Assembly (NCBI RefSeq): GCF_001649575.2
Contig: NC_051443.1
Span: 431,025-495,024, forward strand
Reading direction: 5' to 3'
Length of the DNA stretch: 64,000 nucleotides
DNA from: Kryptolebias marmoratus
Taxonomy: Eukaryota > Chordata > Actinopteri > Cyprinodontiformes > Rivulidae
Below are positions 1 through 11,629 of the stretch, in pieces. The notes under the pieces were generated by a model. That model was not told the origin of the DNA. It searched no databases and saw only the letters and a program-made list of their open reading frames with translations. Made by a program: the position numbers and the translations under genes. Every line of letters begins with the position of its first letter. Position 1 is the stretch's first letter.

Positions 1-87
1 ATTTCTGTCTCCATTTTCGCTCTTTCCGTTTGCGCACTGTTACGGTTGCTAGGCGACAGGACGTACTCCGAGGTAAATCTGAAGGCT

Positions 88-207
88 AGACCGTCTCAAT
101 TCACAACCGCTGACTTCCTGTCTACCCGGTCTTCGAAGGACCCGGCCTACATATACCGGGTAGGCCGGGTCCTTCGAAGGATGCAGCCGCTGAATTGGGA
201 CACACGC
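88..207. mobile_element. MITE-like inverted repeat with a strong central hairpin
   Basis: Two outer arms (about 88-150 and 160-207) are imperfect inverted copies of each other, both carrying a TCAATTCA/TGAATTGG-type outer part and the TTCGAAGGACCCGG core. Inside, 131-150 pairs with 160-179, and separately 122-130 pairs with 154-162, so two overlapping foldbacks are possible. This is how a small non-autonomous DNA transposon end looks. No transposase is present and the superfamily cannot be told from this piece. Confidence 0.6.
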
Positions 208-1949
208 ATTGTATGCAGATGACGTCACAACAACCGTTTGGGCCTTTGACCTAATTTGGAAGTATTTGGTGTTTTTAACGTTCAATGAATCGAGTTTTTA
301 TTTGGTTTCTATTTATTTATTTATTTATTTATTAAGTTTGTTTATTTGTTTATTTTGCACCAATATAAGAACCGTAACAACATCTGAGCCGACATGAAGA
401 ACAGAACAGATCCAAGTGACTGCGCAGTTTATAAAACCCAGTGCACACACACGCACACACACTATGAAGTTATATAAAATGTTATATAAAAGTTATATAA
501 AATGTAAGACCATGAAGTTTCTTTTTACCAGAGTTCAGAGCCCAGAAACAATGTAAAGGATAATAGCAGATCATAGAGAACACGTGACATGGAAAAATAC
601 CAGATGGGACTGATGTTTTGCTTTTCGAGTACCAAAAGTACATCGAACAGGAAGTTAGATTGAGACATAGGCTGAGTGCTCTGAACTCCGGTAAGGGTCT
701 CCCTTTCAGCGCTGAAAGTGAATAAATGTGTTTTGATTTTAAGACGGACTCTTGGCTGTTTTTGACTCTCTTCCTCCGAGCATCTTCCTGATCCCGTGTG
801 AGGACGGAGAGCAGGTGTTTCAGTATTTTGGGAGTTTTTATCTGTCCTTAACAACACACGCGCGCGCGCGCACGCACACACACACGCACACACAAACCCT
901 CCGCGAGTCAGAAAAATATTATTTTATAAACTTTTAAAACTCACCAGACTCGGTCTCTAAATGTCTTCGTGGTCCCTCCGCCTTAAAATGGAGTCTGAAA
1001 CACTTTCGGTTTCTGGTTCGGTTCTGTTCGGTCTAAAAAACAAACGGCTCCACTCAGACTCTGCAGTTCTCAGTCCAGCCGGCAGGGGGCGACACTGAAG
1101 CAGAGAAACAGAGGCGGAAGTTCATTCCAGTTATTATAGTTCCTGCTGTAAATATAATACCTCAGGAGATGAACTGTCATGGTGAAACGTGTTTAATCAT
1201 CCTATTATTAGTAATATTAATTCTAACTGTATCCCTTATGTGTGGATTTTTAATGTTCACTCTGCAGGGAGGATAATGGTGGCAGTGTTCATCAAATATG
1301 AGGCTCATTTTCCTCAATATAAAGATTGTTGAAGAAAGTTTGAATTTGGTGTGTTTGGTTTGCAGCAGCTTTACAGGAATATAAAGCTCTAAATAAAAAC
1401 AAGTCAGCTGCAGCTGACTCAGACACTGCCTCATTTATGCTGCTGTCAGCTGGCATCTTCAGTGTTAGCTCCATCCAGCTGAGATTATTTCAGTTATTCA
1501 GGAAAATCGTTTAATTGATAGGATATAAACACCTTTTCTTCGCCTTTTATTTTTGTAATTAGGTACAAAAGCTGTAGAAACGCCCACAGGCTTCTATAGG
1601 AAGAATGGAAAGCAGAAGTCACGTGGGTCATGCAGCTGCCAACAGTTCGGTTCTGTATTGTGTTTGTCAGTAAAGATGAATATTTTTAAAAGCTGTGAAT
1701 AGTTCCAAACAGCACCCAGACTGCAGCACTGAAGGGACGCGTCGATGCTGGAATAAAGAGAATAAACTGAAGTGTTTCTTGTTTTCAGCTCAGCAGATGT
1801 GGATGAATTGTGAATTGTTCTGTAATTTATGTTTGCACAATTGAACTTATGTTATCTAATATGATTTTAACTAAAAACAGTTTCTTTTAAGTTTACATTT
1901 TAATCAATGAATTACAATGTTACAACAGTTGTCAGGCTAAAATCAGCTC
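208..1949. other. Intergenic, no gene seen; simple repeats
   Basis: No exon-like or protein-like segment was recognised on either strand. Visible items are an ATTT-type run near 308-335, short CA-rich runs near 440-470, and an alternating CG/CA tract at about 855-895 that produces spurious short frames. The rest is AT-rich non-coding DNA. Confidence 0.6.
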
Positions 1950-2330
1950 GGTTATACAGGATTGTCTCAGAAAATTAGAACACTGTGATAAAGTTTTTTA
2001 TTTTCTGTAATGCAATTAAAAAACATGAAATGTCATACATTCTGGATTCATTACAAATCAACTGAAATATTGCAAGCCTTTTATTGTTTTAATATAGCTG
2101 ATTATGGCGTACAGCTTAAGAAAACTCAAAAATCCTATCTCAAAATATTAGAATATTTCCTCAGACCAAGTAAAAAAAAAAAAATTATAACAGCAAAACA
2201 AAATCAAACATTTGAAAATGTCCATTAATGCACTCAGTACTTGGTTGGGAATCCTTTTGCACAGATTACTGCATCAATGCAGCGTGGCATGGGGGCAATC
2301 AGCCTGTGGCATTGCTGAGGTTCGGATTTA
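1950..2330 (-). mobile_element. Tc1/mariner-type element fragment
   Basis: A terminal-type sequence (TTGTCTCAGAAAATTAGAAC) is followed by an AT-rich subterminal region. Then, in antisense, comes the end of a transposase-like region whose plus-strand text reads like the common fish Tc1/mariner 3' part (ACTGCATCAATGCAGCGTGG). The element stops abruptly near 2330, so most of the transposase and the other end are missing. The family assignment is from pattern recognition, not a search. Confidence 0.5.
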
Positions 2331-2994
2331 AAATAATTGTCAAATTAGGTAAAAATATTCAAAATATTTTATCTGGAAAGAATGTGAAATGGTTGTTGTT
2401 AATATTTTATATGTTCTGTAAGTTGTTATTAATAATAAAATAAATAAATGACAAAAAAAAAGCTGTGACAGCCATCTTGAATCAGCTGGATGATCATCCA
2501 GTGATTACCATTCATTTTCTCTGAACCCCAAAACGCTTTGAGTTTACACTCAGACCCGGACTGGGCCCGACTCAGACCAGGACTGGGCCCGAAGGGCAGA
2601 TATCAGAGTTGTTTACGACAGACAACGTCAGCCTTAAAAAAGTGACTTTCAAATTCTAGTTCAATGTCTGTAAACTGGCTGAGTTGAAGCCATTTCTGTG
2701 TTTGTTAAGGTGGATCAGCCGTGGTGGCCATCTTGAATCAAGTTTAACAGTTTCTCTGTGTTCGTGGGTCTGAGTAACTCATCTGAGAGCGAGTTACTGA
2801 CTTCATCCAGAATAAAGAAGTTAAAGGAATGATCAGGGTCAGCAAAACGTACCTACGGTTTGATCTCTGATCGATAAAACCAAAAGACTGGTAACTGGCA
2901 ACTTGTTGTATAAAAGCCCGGCTGACAGAAACTTCCTGACTGGCAACTTGTATAAAAAGAAAAAGTGTCGTGGGAAGAGAAGTCGATGGACTCT

Positions 2995-5101
2995 TCAGTA
3001 ATTCCTCAACAGCCGTGCGCTGTTATTTGTATAGTCGTGTGGGTCTCCTTTGAAGGGCAGACGAGGCGGGTAGTTGCAGATTCCCGTGAGGAAGATGATG
3101 ATGGTGTCGAGAGTCATAATCAGAGTGATGAGGAAGAGGCAGAGGCAGTCCACACAATCCCGCTCCAGTTGTCCTTCTTCTGTGAAGACAGGGTTTATTT
3201 CCTTCATCGACCCGTCATTGTTTTAAAATGTCCTCCAGAGTGCGCCCCACTCACCTCGTTGTAGTCATTCTTGTTGTGCATGTGATTGATGATGATGTAG
3301 TTGGCTTCGACCACGGCCGGTTTGATCTCTCCGTACAGCTGCTCTGTCACACCATCTTCCTCCTGTGGCTTCACCACTGAGCACAGAGAAGCCTGATCAG
3401 TCTGAGCTACAGTCCCTGTCGTACGGGAATAAACCCGAGCCGGAGCCGGGTACCTGCGGTGTGCGTGGGCCATTTGGTGAAGCCATGCCTCTCCGACATC
3501 AGCTCGCTGCAGGACTTGATACTGTAGTACTCCTCCGCAGCCGTGATGTACCCCACAGAACTGGCTCGCCGTGGCAACGCTCCATCCCACATGGGCTCAT
3601 CCTCCGCGGGACGGGACATCCGCAGGATCTCGGGCAGCCGCTCCAAGAAAAACTGGACCAAAACACAAACAGCTTGAGGTGAAGACATTCTAGGATCAAC
3701 TTTGGTTACAGTCTTTGTGTTACCAGTCAGTCATGATGTGTGTACTCAGGGCCCGAAAGTGCAGGTTGAGGACAACGACGCAGTTCAACACGACCACCGT
3801 AACCAGAACCATGATGAACACCAAATACCTGAGAAGTGAAGTGAAGTCTGAGGAACCTTTGAACAGTTTCTGGATATTTCTTTAAAAGAAATGTGTCACT
3901 AATTCAGAACAGAACCTGTTTCCTTCCACCGGATCTTCAGACAGATGGGTTTTAGCATTGTGTGTGCTTCCAGACTTGAAGGAAACTTCGAAGCTAAAAG
4001 TAGAGTAAAGAAAACCTACTCTACTATGAGCGGGACGGCAGCCTTTGAGAGATCAGCAGCAGGAAGACAGACTGAGCCAGAAGCACAGAGATGGACAACG
4101 TCATCTTCTCACCACCTGAACACAAACAGTCACTTTACCACCAGGACAGCAGAGTCCGTCAAAGAACCGCAGATTAGACTGAAACACGAGAACCGCCAAC
4201 AGGACACGATGCTTCCATCGGTAGGAACATTCTCAAGATATTTCTGTGGTACTCAGCACAGACAAGGTGTTCACAAAGGAGTCACCTGTGACGTTGACCT
4301 TTGACCCAATGATCTTGAAATCAAAAGGGATTATCCTCGATTTATGAGGTGTCCTGCTGTGCAGTTTGACATTTCTATGGTAAAGGGTCATGAATTCAGA
4401 GACAGAAATGCGGTGTTTTTTTTTTAAAACAGTTAATATTTTTAAAATCTCCGTCTCTAAAGCTTCAAAATGATCTGTAGATTGTTGACATTTTTTAAAG
4501 TTTTGTTCACGAGAGCACCGGTTTGGGTATTCCAGCCATATATCTAAAGAGGAGAAAAATAGTCAGTTCTAAAGGAAATTTAAGGGATTATTTCTGAAGA
4601 TGTACTTGTTAGAAGTTTTTGATTGAAAAGTAGATTAAAACTATTTTATGCCCGGATCACTACACTGTCTTTAAGGACTCATTTACAGCAGAAACCAATA
4701 TTTTCCCTTTTCCCTCACTGCAGCCTGGCCTCATTCAGACTCATTTGTAGGATGTGAAAACAGAAACATGTCATTGTGTTTTTACCAGGGAGATGAGGTA
4801 GGACGGAGTTAGGGCGAGATAAACTTCAACGACATCCTGCTACCGTTCGACGGGCCGCAGCTCCTTGTTGTAGCCTTTCTCTTTGAACAGGTAGTTGATG
4901 AGATGCTCCTCCTCGTTCCTGCAGAGACACTGAGGCACGAAACGAACAAAACAATCCGCATTTGTTTCCTGACAGACGCACAGAATTACCCAAGTTTGTA
5001 GACAGTGAACAGCCTGGAAACACTGAAACAACATCAGAGCTAAACTCACCGCTGGAGAGCAGAGCGAGCAGGAACACAGAGACCAGAACCTTTACCTCCA
5101 T
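2995..5101 (-). pseudogene. chrnd-like: Decayed muscle nicotinic acetylcholine receptor delta-like subunit gene
   Basis: In the living family this is a pentameric ligand-gated cation channel subunit of the neuromuscular junction. Recognisable minus-strand exons are: signal peptide (5050-5101, MEVKVLVSVFLLALLSSG); start of the mature chain (about 4790-4922, NEEEHLINYLFKEKGYNKEL); M2 pore helix (about 4040-4113, EKMTLSISVLLAQSVFLLLI); M3 (about 3722-3832, YLVFIMVLVTVVVLNCVVVL); cytoplasmic loop (about 3455-3680, MSRPAEDEP and [17 protein letters not shown]); amphipathic MA helix (about 3255-3375, EQLYGEIKPAVVEANYIIIN); and M4 plus tail (2995 to about 3190, LCLFLITLIMTLDTIIIFLT). Lesions: an in-frame TAG right after the LRPVER segment, a phase mismatch between the first two exons, stops just after M2, loss of the FEKQ residues in the loop, and a frame change between KDNW and the M4 helix. 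The exons for most of the ligand-binding domain and M1 are absent. Several splice sites survive, so this is an old DNA copy, not a retrocopy. Delta is the best match, but a gamma paralogue is not excluded. Confidence 0.85.
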
Positions 5102-5304
5102 GTCTGAACGTTGGTTCGACCTGACCTTCTGTCGGATCCTTGAGTGACGGGCAGCAGCTGCAGAAACTCTAGCAGAAAATAGAAAACCGAGCACAGCTGC
5201 TCGCCTCGGGACAGGAAGTAAACAGGACTTCAGCCGTGAGCGGACACTGAATCCACTGAAACAGGACACAGCTACCTGTGGGGGAAAACCTGCACCGGTT
5301 CAGT

Positions 5305-6240
5305 GAAGGAATGCATATCACCCGCCAGCTTTTAATGCCAGAGTTTTCACCCAAGACAGGCTCCGAAACCCGTGGCTCCTAAACAAACATCTTTAATTTC
5401 AGAACCACGACAAGAAACGTTTTCTGCAACATGTGAAGAAAACTTTCATAACAGAATAATAAGAAAGTGTGGTTTCTGTCTGAAATCTGTCATGAAATTT
5501 AAAGTTTTATCACATTTACAGTCAGCTGCTGAGGGAGAAAAACATATACACAACTCACAAAAAGTTATTTGGCTTTTTGTGACCTTAATGAGATCTTCTG
5601 TCACCCTTTGAACGCTCACATCCAGCTGTTCAGGGTCTCAGTGCTTTTTAAACAACTTGCATGACTTTCATCCAATAATGTTCCTGCTTCATGTCGTCCA
5701 CACTTTGACATCATGAGACGAGGCTTCAAACAGGATGTTCTCAGACGCAGGTCAGCAGCAGGTTGGAAGACGTGGATGTCCTTCAGGCCAGGGAGCATCT
5801 AGGCTGGACGAGGGACCGGTGGACCTCAGAGCCGTTCAGCCATGTTGGAGACGTTGAGGAGAGCGCCACGCATCAGGTGAGCCTTTGGTGGTGCTACAAT
5901 CCAGACCTGCGGGATCAGCTGAAGCCCGTGACTCGGTCCAGAACCTCAGAGTGGGCCTCGAAGGAAAAAGGAGCAGAAACGGCTCAAGATGAAAAGGGTC
6001 AGAGTCTGTTTTGGGGAGGACTCAGCTACTACCACACCTAATTTTAGCTCAATATCTGTAAAACTAGTTGTGTTGGATAAGGCGGCCATCTTGAGTTGAG
6101 TCCAAAGGTTGATCAGATCCAATGATTAGTTTCTGATTTTCTTTATTTTTTATTGAGATTCTTGACACAAATGTTAGACAAACAAAACTTGCAAAAAAAA
6201 ACAAACAAACATTTCATGACTTAACAGATCATTAAGTGTT
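5305..6240. repeat. Intergenic with fragments of dispersed repeat family A
   Basis: No gene seen. 5305-5360 and 6035-6125 match pieces of a dispersed repeat that recurs through the window: the first has the 'GGAATGCAT..CCCGCC..CTTTTAATGCCAGAGTTTT' end, the second the 'CTGTAAAACT..GCGGCCATCTTGAGTTGAGTCC' middle. Between 5616 and 6041 the sequence resembles degenerate coding-like text with CCTGAAGG-type inverted words, but I could not assign it. Confidence 0.5.
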
Positions 6241-6474
6241 TGTAAATCCTCCTTTTCGCCGCGGAGGCTCAGAGCGACAGGTTGACGTCGCTCTCCATCT
6301 TGCCGCTGATCAGGCTGTGGATCATGGCAGAGTGTTTTTAAGCTCCTCCAGCCAGACCTCCAGCTGACTCGTCTGCAGCTCCAGGATCGTCACTGAACGG
6401 ACTGCAGACATGCTTCAGGCTGAGTTCTTCATTTATTAGCATTTCCAACAGAGAATCTGGTTCAGTTATTTAGA

Positions 6475-6660
6475 GGAATGCATGTTGCCCGCTGCCTTTC
6501 ATGCCAGTTTTAAACAAAGATCTTTTGTTGAAAAATGAGGGGATAGTCGTCATTTTGGTCAAACTTTAAAACAAACGTTATGCGTTTGGAGCATGTGTTG
6601 AGGATGACTCAGCTACTACCACACCAAACTTTAGCTCCATACCTGTAAAACTGATGATCT
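6475..6660. repeat. Dispersed repeat family A copy
   Basis: Contains the ordered words seen in other copies: GGAATGCATGTTGCCCGC, TTTTAAACAAAGATCTT, GGTCAAACTTTAAAACA, GGAGCATGTGTTGAGGATGA, CAGCTACTACCACACCA. Sister copies lie at about 13075-13300, 16740-16930, 45800-46140, 46845-47160, 55080-55620 and 62015-62290. Confidence 0.65.
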
Positions 6661-7090
6661 GCATCATGCTGGATGGTCCTGATGACCCTTGACCTCTGAT
6701 ATAAGGTACCTTAAAGAAACACTCCCCTTCAATCTAACGCAGAGTTTATTTTGAGAAAAAAAACTGATAACAAAGCAGCTTTAAGACTGGGCTAAATTAT
6801 GACTTCATGTAAAAAACTTCAGGTTTTAAAATTAAAAATGATAATGATAAGAGGTGACAGAGACTGTCTTTTTATTATCTATGTGTCCAGCTGGCTGCTA
6901 GAGATCCTTGTTTTTATCTTTAAGACAAAATGCAGAAAATAATCCAAAACTGCAAAGTTTTTTTAGCTCTGAATCTTTTTCCTCAACCTCCGACCTGCCC
7001 TTTAAAGGAAAACGCAGAAATCCTCATTTTTACCTTGATGCTGGCGTCCTTCCTGGCCTGCTCGGTTTTGTTCAGCTCTTTCCTTAAAAT

Positions 7091-7264
7091 CCTCCAGCTG
7101 CTCCTCCTCCAGCTGCTCCTCCTCCAGCTGCTCCTCCTCCAGCTGCTCCTCCTCCAGCTGCTCCTCCTCCAGCTGCTCCTCCTCCAGCTGCTCCTCCTCC
7201 AGCTGCTCCTCCTCCAGCTGCTCCTCCTCCAGCTGCTCCTCCTCCAGCTGCTCCTCCTCCAGCT
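7091..7264. repeat. 15-bp tandem repeat, about 11.6 copies (encodes LEEEQ on minus strand)
   Basis: The unit CCTCCAGCTGCTCCT is repeated head to tail with almost no variation. Because the unit is 15 bp, every copy keeps the reading frame, so on the minus strand it reads as an acidic LEEEQ pentapeptide array inside the coiled-coil segment. The plus-strand LLLLQ frame is a shadow. The near-perfect identity points to recent expansion. Confidence 0.95.
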
Positions 7265-8199
7265 CAGACCTGCCAGAAGAACAAGTTCAGCACTTTGCTG
7301 TCTTTGTGGACGTGGCTTCGTTTTCAGTCCTCACGGCTCATTGCATGAGGAAAATTCACTTGTTTTTATTGGTAGAAAACAAAAGAATAAAAATTACAAA
7401 TAACTGACTGGTTTAAAACACGTCTCTAAGTAGTATTTTATTAACACAGCGACCTGTGATGTCGCAGTTTTTCTTCTGTACGTCAGACTGGAGTGATTTG
7501 ATCAGCTGCTCTGTCCTCCAGCGCCGAAGCCGTCCTGAAGGAGAGATTAGTCCGGTTAGCTTCAAACATGCAGAGGACAGGGACACAGTCTTTTACCTGT
7601 CCTGCAGCTGCTGCAGAGCCTCGTGGTTCCTCCTCAGCATCTCCATCTGTTTGCTGAGAGGAGTGTGAGCCGCCTGCAGGTCTTCGAGCAGCCGCTCGCT
7701 TTCATTAAACCTGCAGAAAAAAAAGAACCTCCGTTAGTCAAAGCAGGTGAGGAATCCTGGTTGGAAATCTGCTGTGATGTCCTGAAGGTTCTGACCTGCT
7801 GAGGCTCCCTTCAGGGCCTGGCACTCCTCCGAGTCTCTCTGCAGCCTGGCGTTGTGCTGCACCAGCTCCTCCGTGTCGGGTCTGGACAAAATCCAAATTC
7901 ACAGATGAGGGAAATGAGCAGATTTTAAAGGCTGCAGGTAATTAGGAGAAGTGGGCACAGGTGAGTGATTACTAACTTGGAGCAGGTGAAGGTGGGCGTG
8001 GCAGGCAAACGAGAGATTGGCTGAGGACAACTGAAAGATGACAGGAACACAAGGAGCAGAAACTATACAGAGACAAAACTAAACATGAGGACAACCAAAT
8101 GACAAAATAAAAGAAACAATAAACCCAAACTGAACACAGGATAACCAGAAACACGAAAAAACAAGAACCCTAAATACAAAAAGGAAAGGAAAGATCCAC

Positions 8200-8335
8200 T
8201 GTTTGTCACACACCTGAGTGTGCGAAATTTGTTCTCCGCATTTGACCCATCCCCTGAGGGAGCAGTGAGCAGCAGCGGTGCCGCGCTCGGGAATCATTTG
8301 GTGAGCTAACCCCCCAAATCCAACCCTTAAAAAAA
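8200..8335. repeat. Interspersed repeat of common teleost type
   Basis: The sequence around TTTGACCCATCCCCTGAGGG, followed by GAGCAGTGAGCAGCAGC, is a pattern I recognise as a high-copy interspersed repeat in many fish genomes. It has no coding content. The class (SINE-like or the tail of another element) is not clear from this copy. Confidence 0.5.
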
Positions 8336-8869
8336 GAAACACAAAGAAAACCCAAATCCTGACAGTTCTGGCACCAAACTGATCAGAAATATATTCCTAC
8401 ACTACTTTAAAGATCTGTTAACACAAGTTTTATTGACAACACAAAGGTAGCAAATATAATGATCCGTTCTAACACTTCTAGTCTTGTCCACCACGTCATG
8501 TCTCAGTGTGGAGAAAGAAGAGAGCCCAGCTCCATCCTCCTTCAGTGTTTCTCTACAAACACATCAACCAGCTGTAGCTGCCATGCCAGGCCACAGCAAA
8601 CAGCTGAACACGCTGCAAACACATGAAGGATGCAAACTACAAAACACAAATACAAAAAGGAACAATGCTGCAAAAACCAAAACCAGCAGCCAGTAAGAAA
8701 AGCTGCAAACTCCCTAAACAGAAGAGAAGTGCCCCCGACCAGCAGGGGGACTCCAGGTTGGACTCAGCGGTGTCTTCCTGCCGTTTGACCCGGTGCTGGC
8801 AGTGAGATGTGGGTCAGACCACCTCCGTGTCTCCCTCCTCCTGAACATGATGGTTCACTTAGGGACCGT

Positions 8870-9395
8870 CAACAAATTATTGAACCAATGATGCTTAAAA
8901 AAAGAACAATTAAATAACCTCCATGTCATGTAAACTTCTGACCAAGAGTTAACGTTGAATTGTTTTATTAAACTGGACAAACAAGACCCGCCTCATTTAT
9001 CTGATTTTTAAAGCATTTTATATATATTTTCATGAAAATTTAAGCGTTTTTTTGTTAATAGCTTCCATGTCTTTAGACCAGGTGAAGAAAAATGAATGTT
9101 TTATTAAACTGGACTAATAAGACACATCCACCTGGTGAAACTAGTCAACATTAATACGTCACTGGTTTACTGCTTCATCACGTACTGACTAGACTTCTTC
9201 TGCCGATGCGTCAGCTGCTGACATGAAGGTCCTGAGTGCCCTCTGCTGGTCAAACCTATATTACAGCAACATGGACACAAGCAGTAGTTCTAGTGGGGGT
9301 AACTATTTTCATGTATTCATCTATAATATAGATGAATTCATGAAAACAGCCTCCCCAGGACTGAGGGTGTCTTGCCCAAAGTGCATGGCAATATG
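8870..9395. other. Intergenic, relics of Tc1-like ends
   Basis: No gene seen. Words such as GTAAACTTCTGACCAA near 8930, and again at 10146, resemble the terminal repeats of fish Tc1 elements. Two partly similar segments (8920-9000 and 9090-9125) both carry GTTTTATTAAACTGGAC, indicating a local duplication or two element remnants. Confidence 0.4.
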
Positions 9396-9553
9396 CTGGT
9401 GTAGATTCTCAGTCATCCAGGACATGGTAAATCCAAAAAGCTCCTCGGATGAGAAGCCAAACGTCTTCAGCTACAGAACAGAAGTCCAGTTGTTTTTGTT
9501 TTTCAACCTGTTTTGGATTTACCACGTCCTGGATGACTGAGAATCTACACCAG
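9396..9553. mobile_element. MITE with about 42-bp terminal inverted repeats
   Basis: CTGGTGTAGATTCTCAGTCA begins the left arm and its reverse complement ends the right arm. The arms stay paired to the TTTTGGATTTACCA core, with a single mismatch near the middle (GGACATGG against GGACGTGG). The interior holds GAGAAGCCAAACGTCTTCAG. No target-site duplication is obvious. A half-copy with the same end lies at about 57960-57992, and interior-like words recur near 11250-11285 and 29770-29805. Confidence 0.8.
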
Positions 9554-11399
9554 TGGAGTAAAAAAACATCTTCAGTTTCAGTTGTTCCCACTTTGTGACG
9601 TTTCTGATCCTTCTCCCGACACCTACAGACCTGATGAGAAGGAGGAGGAAACCAAGTGGTGAAGAGTTTCAGGTATTTTGTCCCGTTCTCTCTTCAGGTG
9701 TCTGAGAGTAGTTCTAAAGTATGGAAATAAACTTTACAGGCTGTTTGTTCAGCAGGATTTAAGCACAAAAATTGAAGGTTAAACCTATTTTGGAAAGAAA
9801 AAACATGAGCCAATTAAAAAAAATATGACACTACGTTTTAAAACAAAACACAAAAACCCATCATGATGATTTTATATCAAACTTTATTTGAGTTATAAAA
9901 TGTCCTCAGCTGTACAGAAGATTAGCTGTTTTCTCTACTCTGCAGGACGACAACACACGGCCCAGTTTGAACCAAACACAAAACCTATTTCAGAGATTTA
10001 AACATCAACACGTTACATTAAATGAAAAACATTCATTTCTACATTAAATTACGTTACATTCGATAATAAAAGAGCTCCAGTTTCAGAGTTAGAACCCAAA
10101 AGGAGTTTCATTTTTGTTTGTTTGTATTTTTCTTCTTAGGAGTTATGTAAACTTCTGACCAATCACAAACTGGTCAGAAGTATGCAATACACACCAATGC
10201 ATTATGTCTGTTTAAATACGCCCTTAGGGCTTTTAAAGCTTCACTTAGAGAGCGGCTGCCTGGCTGTAGTTTGTCAAAAACAAAAACACCCAAGCTGTTT
10301 GTGTTTGTCTCCTTGAGAAAATAAAAATTGACTTGATTCACATCTGGAACCAAAGGGAGGTTCAAGAGAGGTGACATTGTATTGTGGTTAAATTTGAAAG
10401 TGAAAACACCAACATTTGAACACCGTCTAAATGTGGAGCACTGGCTGACTTTTAAAATGACAGTGGAATTTGTAGATTTGTGTTATTTGACAATGTGTTT
10501 GTTTAAAATTTTACAGCAGCAAGTATAAGTATAATGACATATAAATGCTGTGTCAGTCTGATTTTTGTATCTGGGATCTCATTAAGAAAAGAATCAGTTT
10601 ACAGACAGAGCTTCTTACTGAAACTGAACTCTTCACCAGCTCTAGAGCAGCAGGTGATGAGTTCAGTTTCTGTTACCATGGTGACCTCACCAGGTTCAAG
10701 GAAAACTCAGACTTTGAGCTCATCGTAGCAGCTAAACAGTTAACCTCACTTTGTAGTCCAGCCCTCTGGTAATCCGCTGACCAGATATCAGCACCTCATG
10801 ACACCTGAGCTGCTTTTTAGTAGAAGTATGACATGTATTCATTCCTTCTACTGTTTTAAAAGTCATAGTTATATATTCTTAATACCTCCTTGAGCATGAA
10901 TTGTCTCATTGTAGCCACAAAAATGAACTGTAATCAAAATCTAGAACAGGGCATGTCATTTAAGAGTTTTTGTAGCAGCTACTTTGTGGTTTGTGGTTTT
11001 CTCTCTAAGGCTACATTCACACTGCAGACTAAGTGGATTAAATCCGATGTTTTGCTTTTTTTTTTTTTTTTCGAATCTAACCAGGGTCACTTTCATATGC
11101 GGTACTAAATCAGCTACAAAATGTTTTTCAATCTGACCGCAGCCTGAACAGTCATGTTGCATTTCATCCCATTTTCACGTCTTTGAAGTAGGGGTATGTG
11201 GACCGATCCAAATGTTGATACAATTGATACCAAAATCATGCAGTTTAAAGACTTCAGCTACAGAACTGGACTTCAGTTGCTTTTATTTTGTAACTGCATA
11301 TTAAATTATGAGGCTTTTTATTTAAAATTGTACTTTGTGCATCTCATGAGAGACACCCTCCTGCTGTAGAAAAGTAACTAGGTAATGTTTACTCAGTCA
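9554..11399. other. Intergenic, no gene recognised
   Basis: AT-rich, with many stops in all frames and no recognisable protein segment. A small foldback at 10151-10181 (ACTTCTGACCA paired with TGGTCAGAAGT) resembles Tc1 terminal words. A T-run lies near 11055-11072. Confidence 0.5.
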
Positions 11400-11525
11400 G
11401 TTTTAAATGACTCACTTTTTACTTTTACTTGAGTAGATTTTTACATAGGTAACTATACTTGTAGTTGAGTACAATTTCAAAAGAGTACTTTTACTTGAGT
11501 ACGTCATATTCTTTTTGTTGTTGTT

Positions 11526-11625
11526 GTTTATTTTGCTGTTCCATCCTCCAGTCCAGCAGGTGGCGGTATTACATGTTTAAGTTGGTTCGCCAAGCAGTAA
11601 AACAAAACTCAAAGAAGAAGGAGCA
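11526..11625 (+). mobile_element. LINE 3'-end copy (GGTGGCGGT ... AAGAAGAAGG)
   Basis: The segment CAGGTGGCGGTATTACATG, then a GGTTCGCCAAGC-like word and an AAAACTCAAAGAAGAAGG tail, is a variant of the 3' end found again at 12107-12200. Only the tail is present here. Confidence 0.55.
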
Positions 11626-11629
11626 CCTG

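Larger units (their letters stand above)
6251..7882 (-). pseudogene. Coiled-coil protein gene fragment, probably decayed
   Basis: At least four exon-like segments on the minus strand encode heptad-rich helices: about 7794-7880 (TEELVQHNARLQRDSEECQA), 7597-7710 (ESERLLEDLQAAHTPLSKQM, flanked by CAG and GT), about 7040-7265 (the LEEEQ repeat followed by EDFKERTEQS), and about 6251-6405 (ILELQTSQLEVWLEELKN). The last segment hits a TGA after KNTLP, while the downstream text stays open in another frame, which suggests a frameshift. The join between the first two segments is also out of phase by one base. I do not recognise the parent gene. A functional gene with different splicing cannot be excluded; no start exon was found. 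Confidence 0.4.

Noticed and set aside
3945..4304. Plus-strand 119-codon frame
   Set aside because: Overlaps the antisense M2 exon of the receptor relic and has no recognisable domain.
7091..7264. CRISPR-like array
   Set aside because: Units are contiguous without spacers, in an animal genome.
6930..7403. Plus-strand Leu-rich frame that looks like a membrane helix
   Set aside because: Shadow of the 15-bp repeat; the minus strand gives the coiled-coil reading with surrounding exon-like text.
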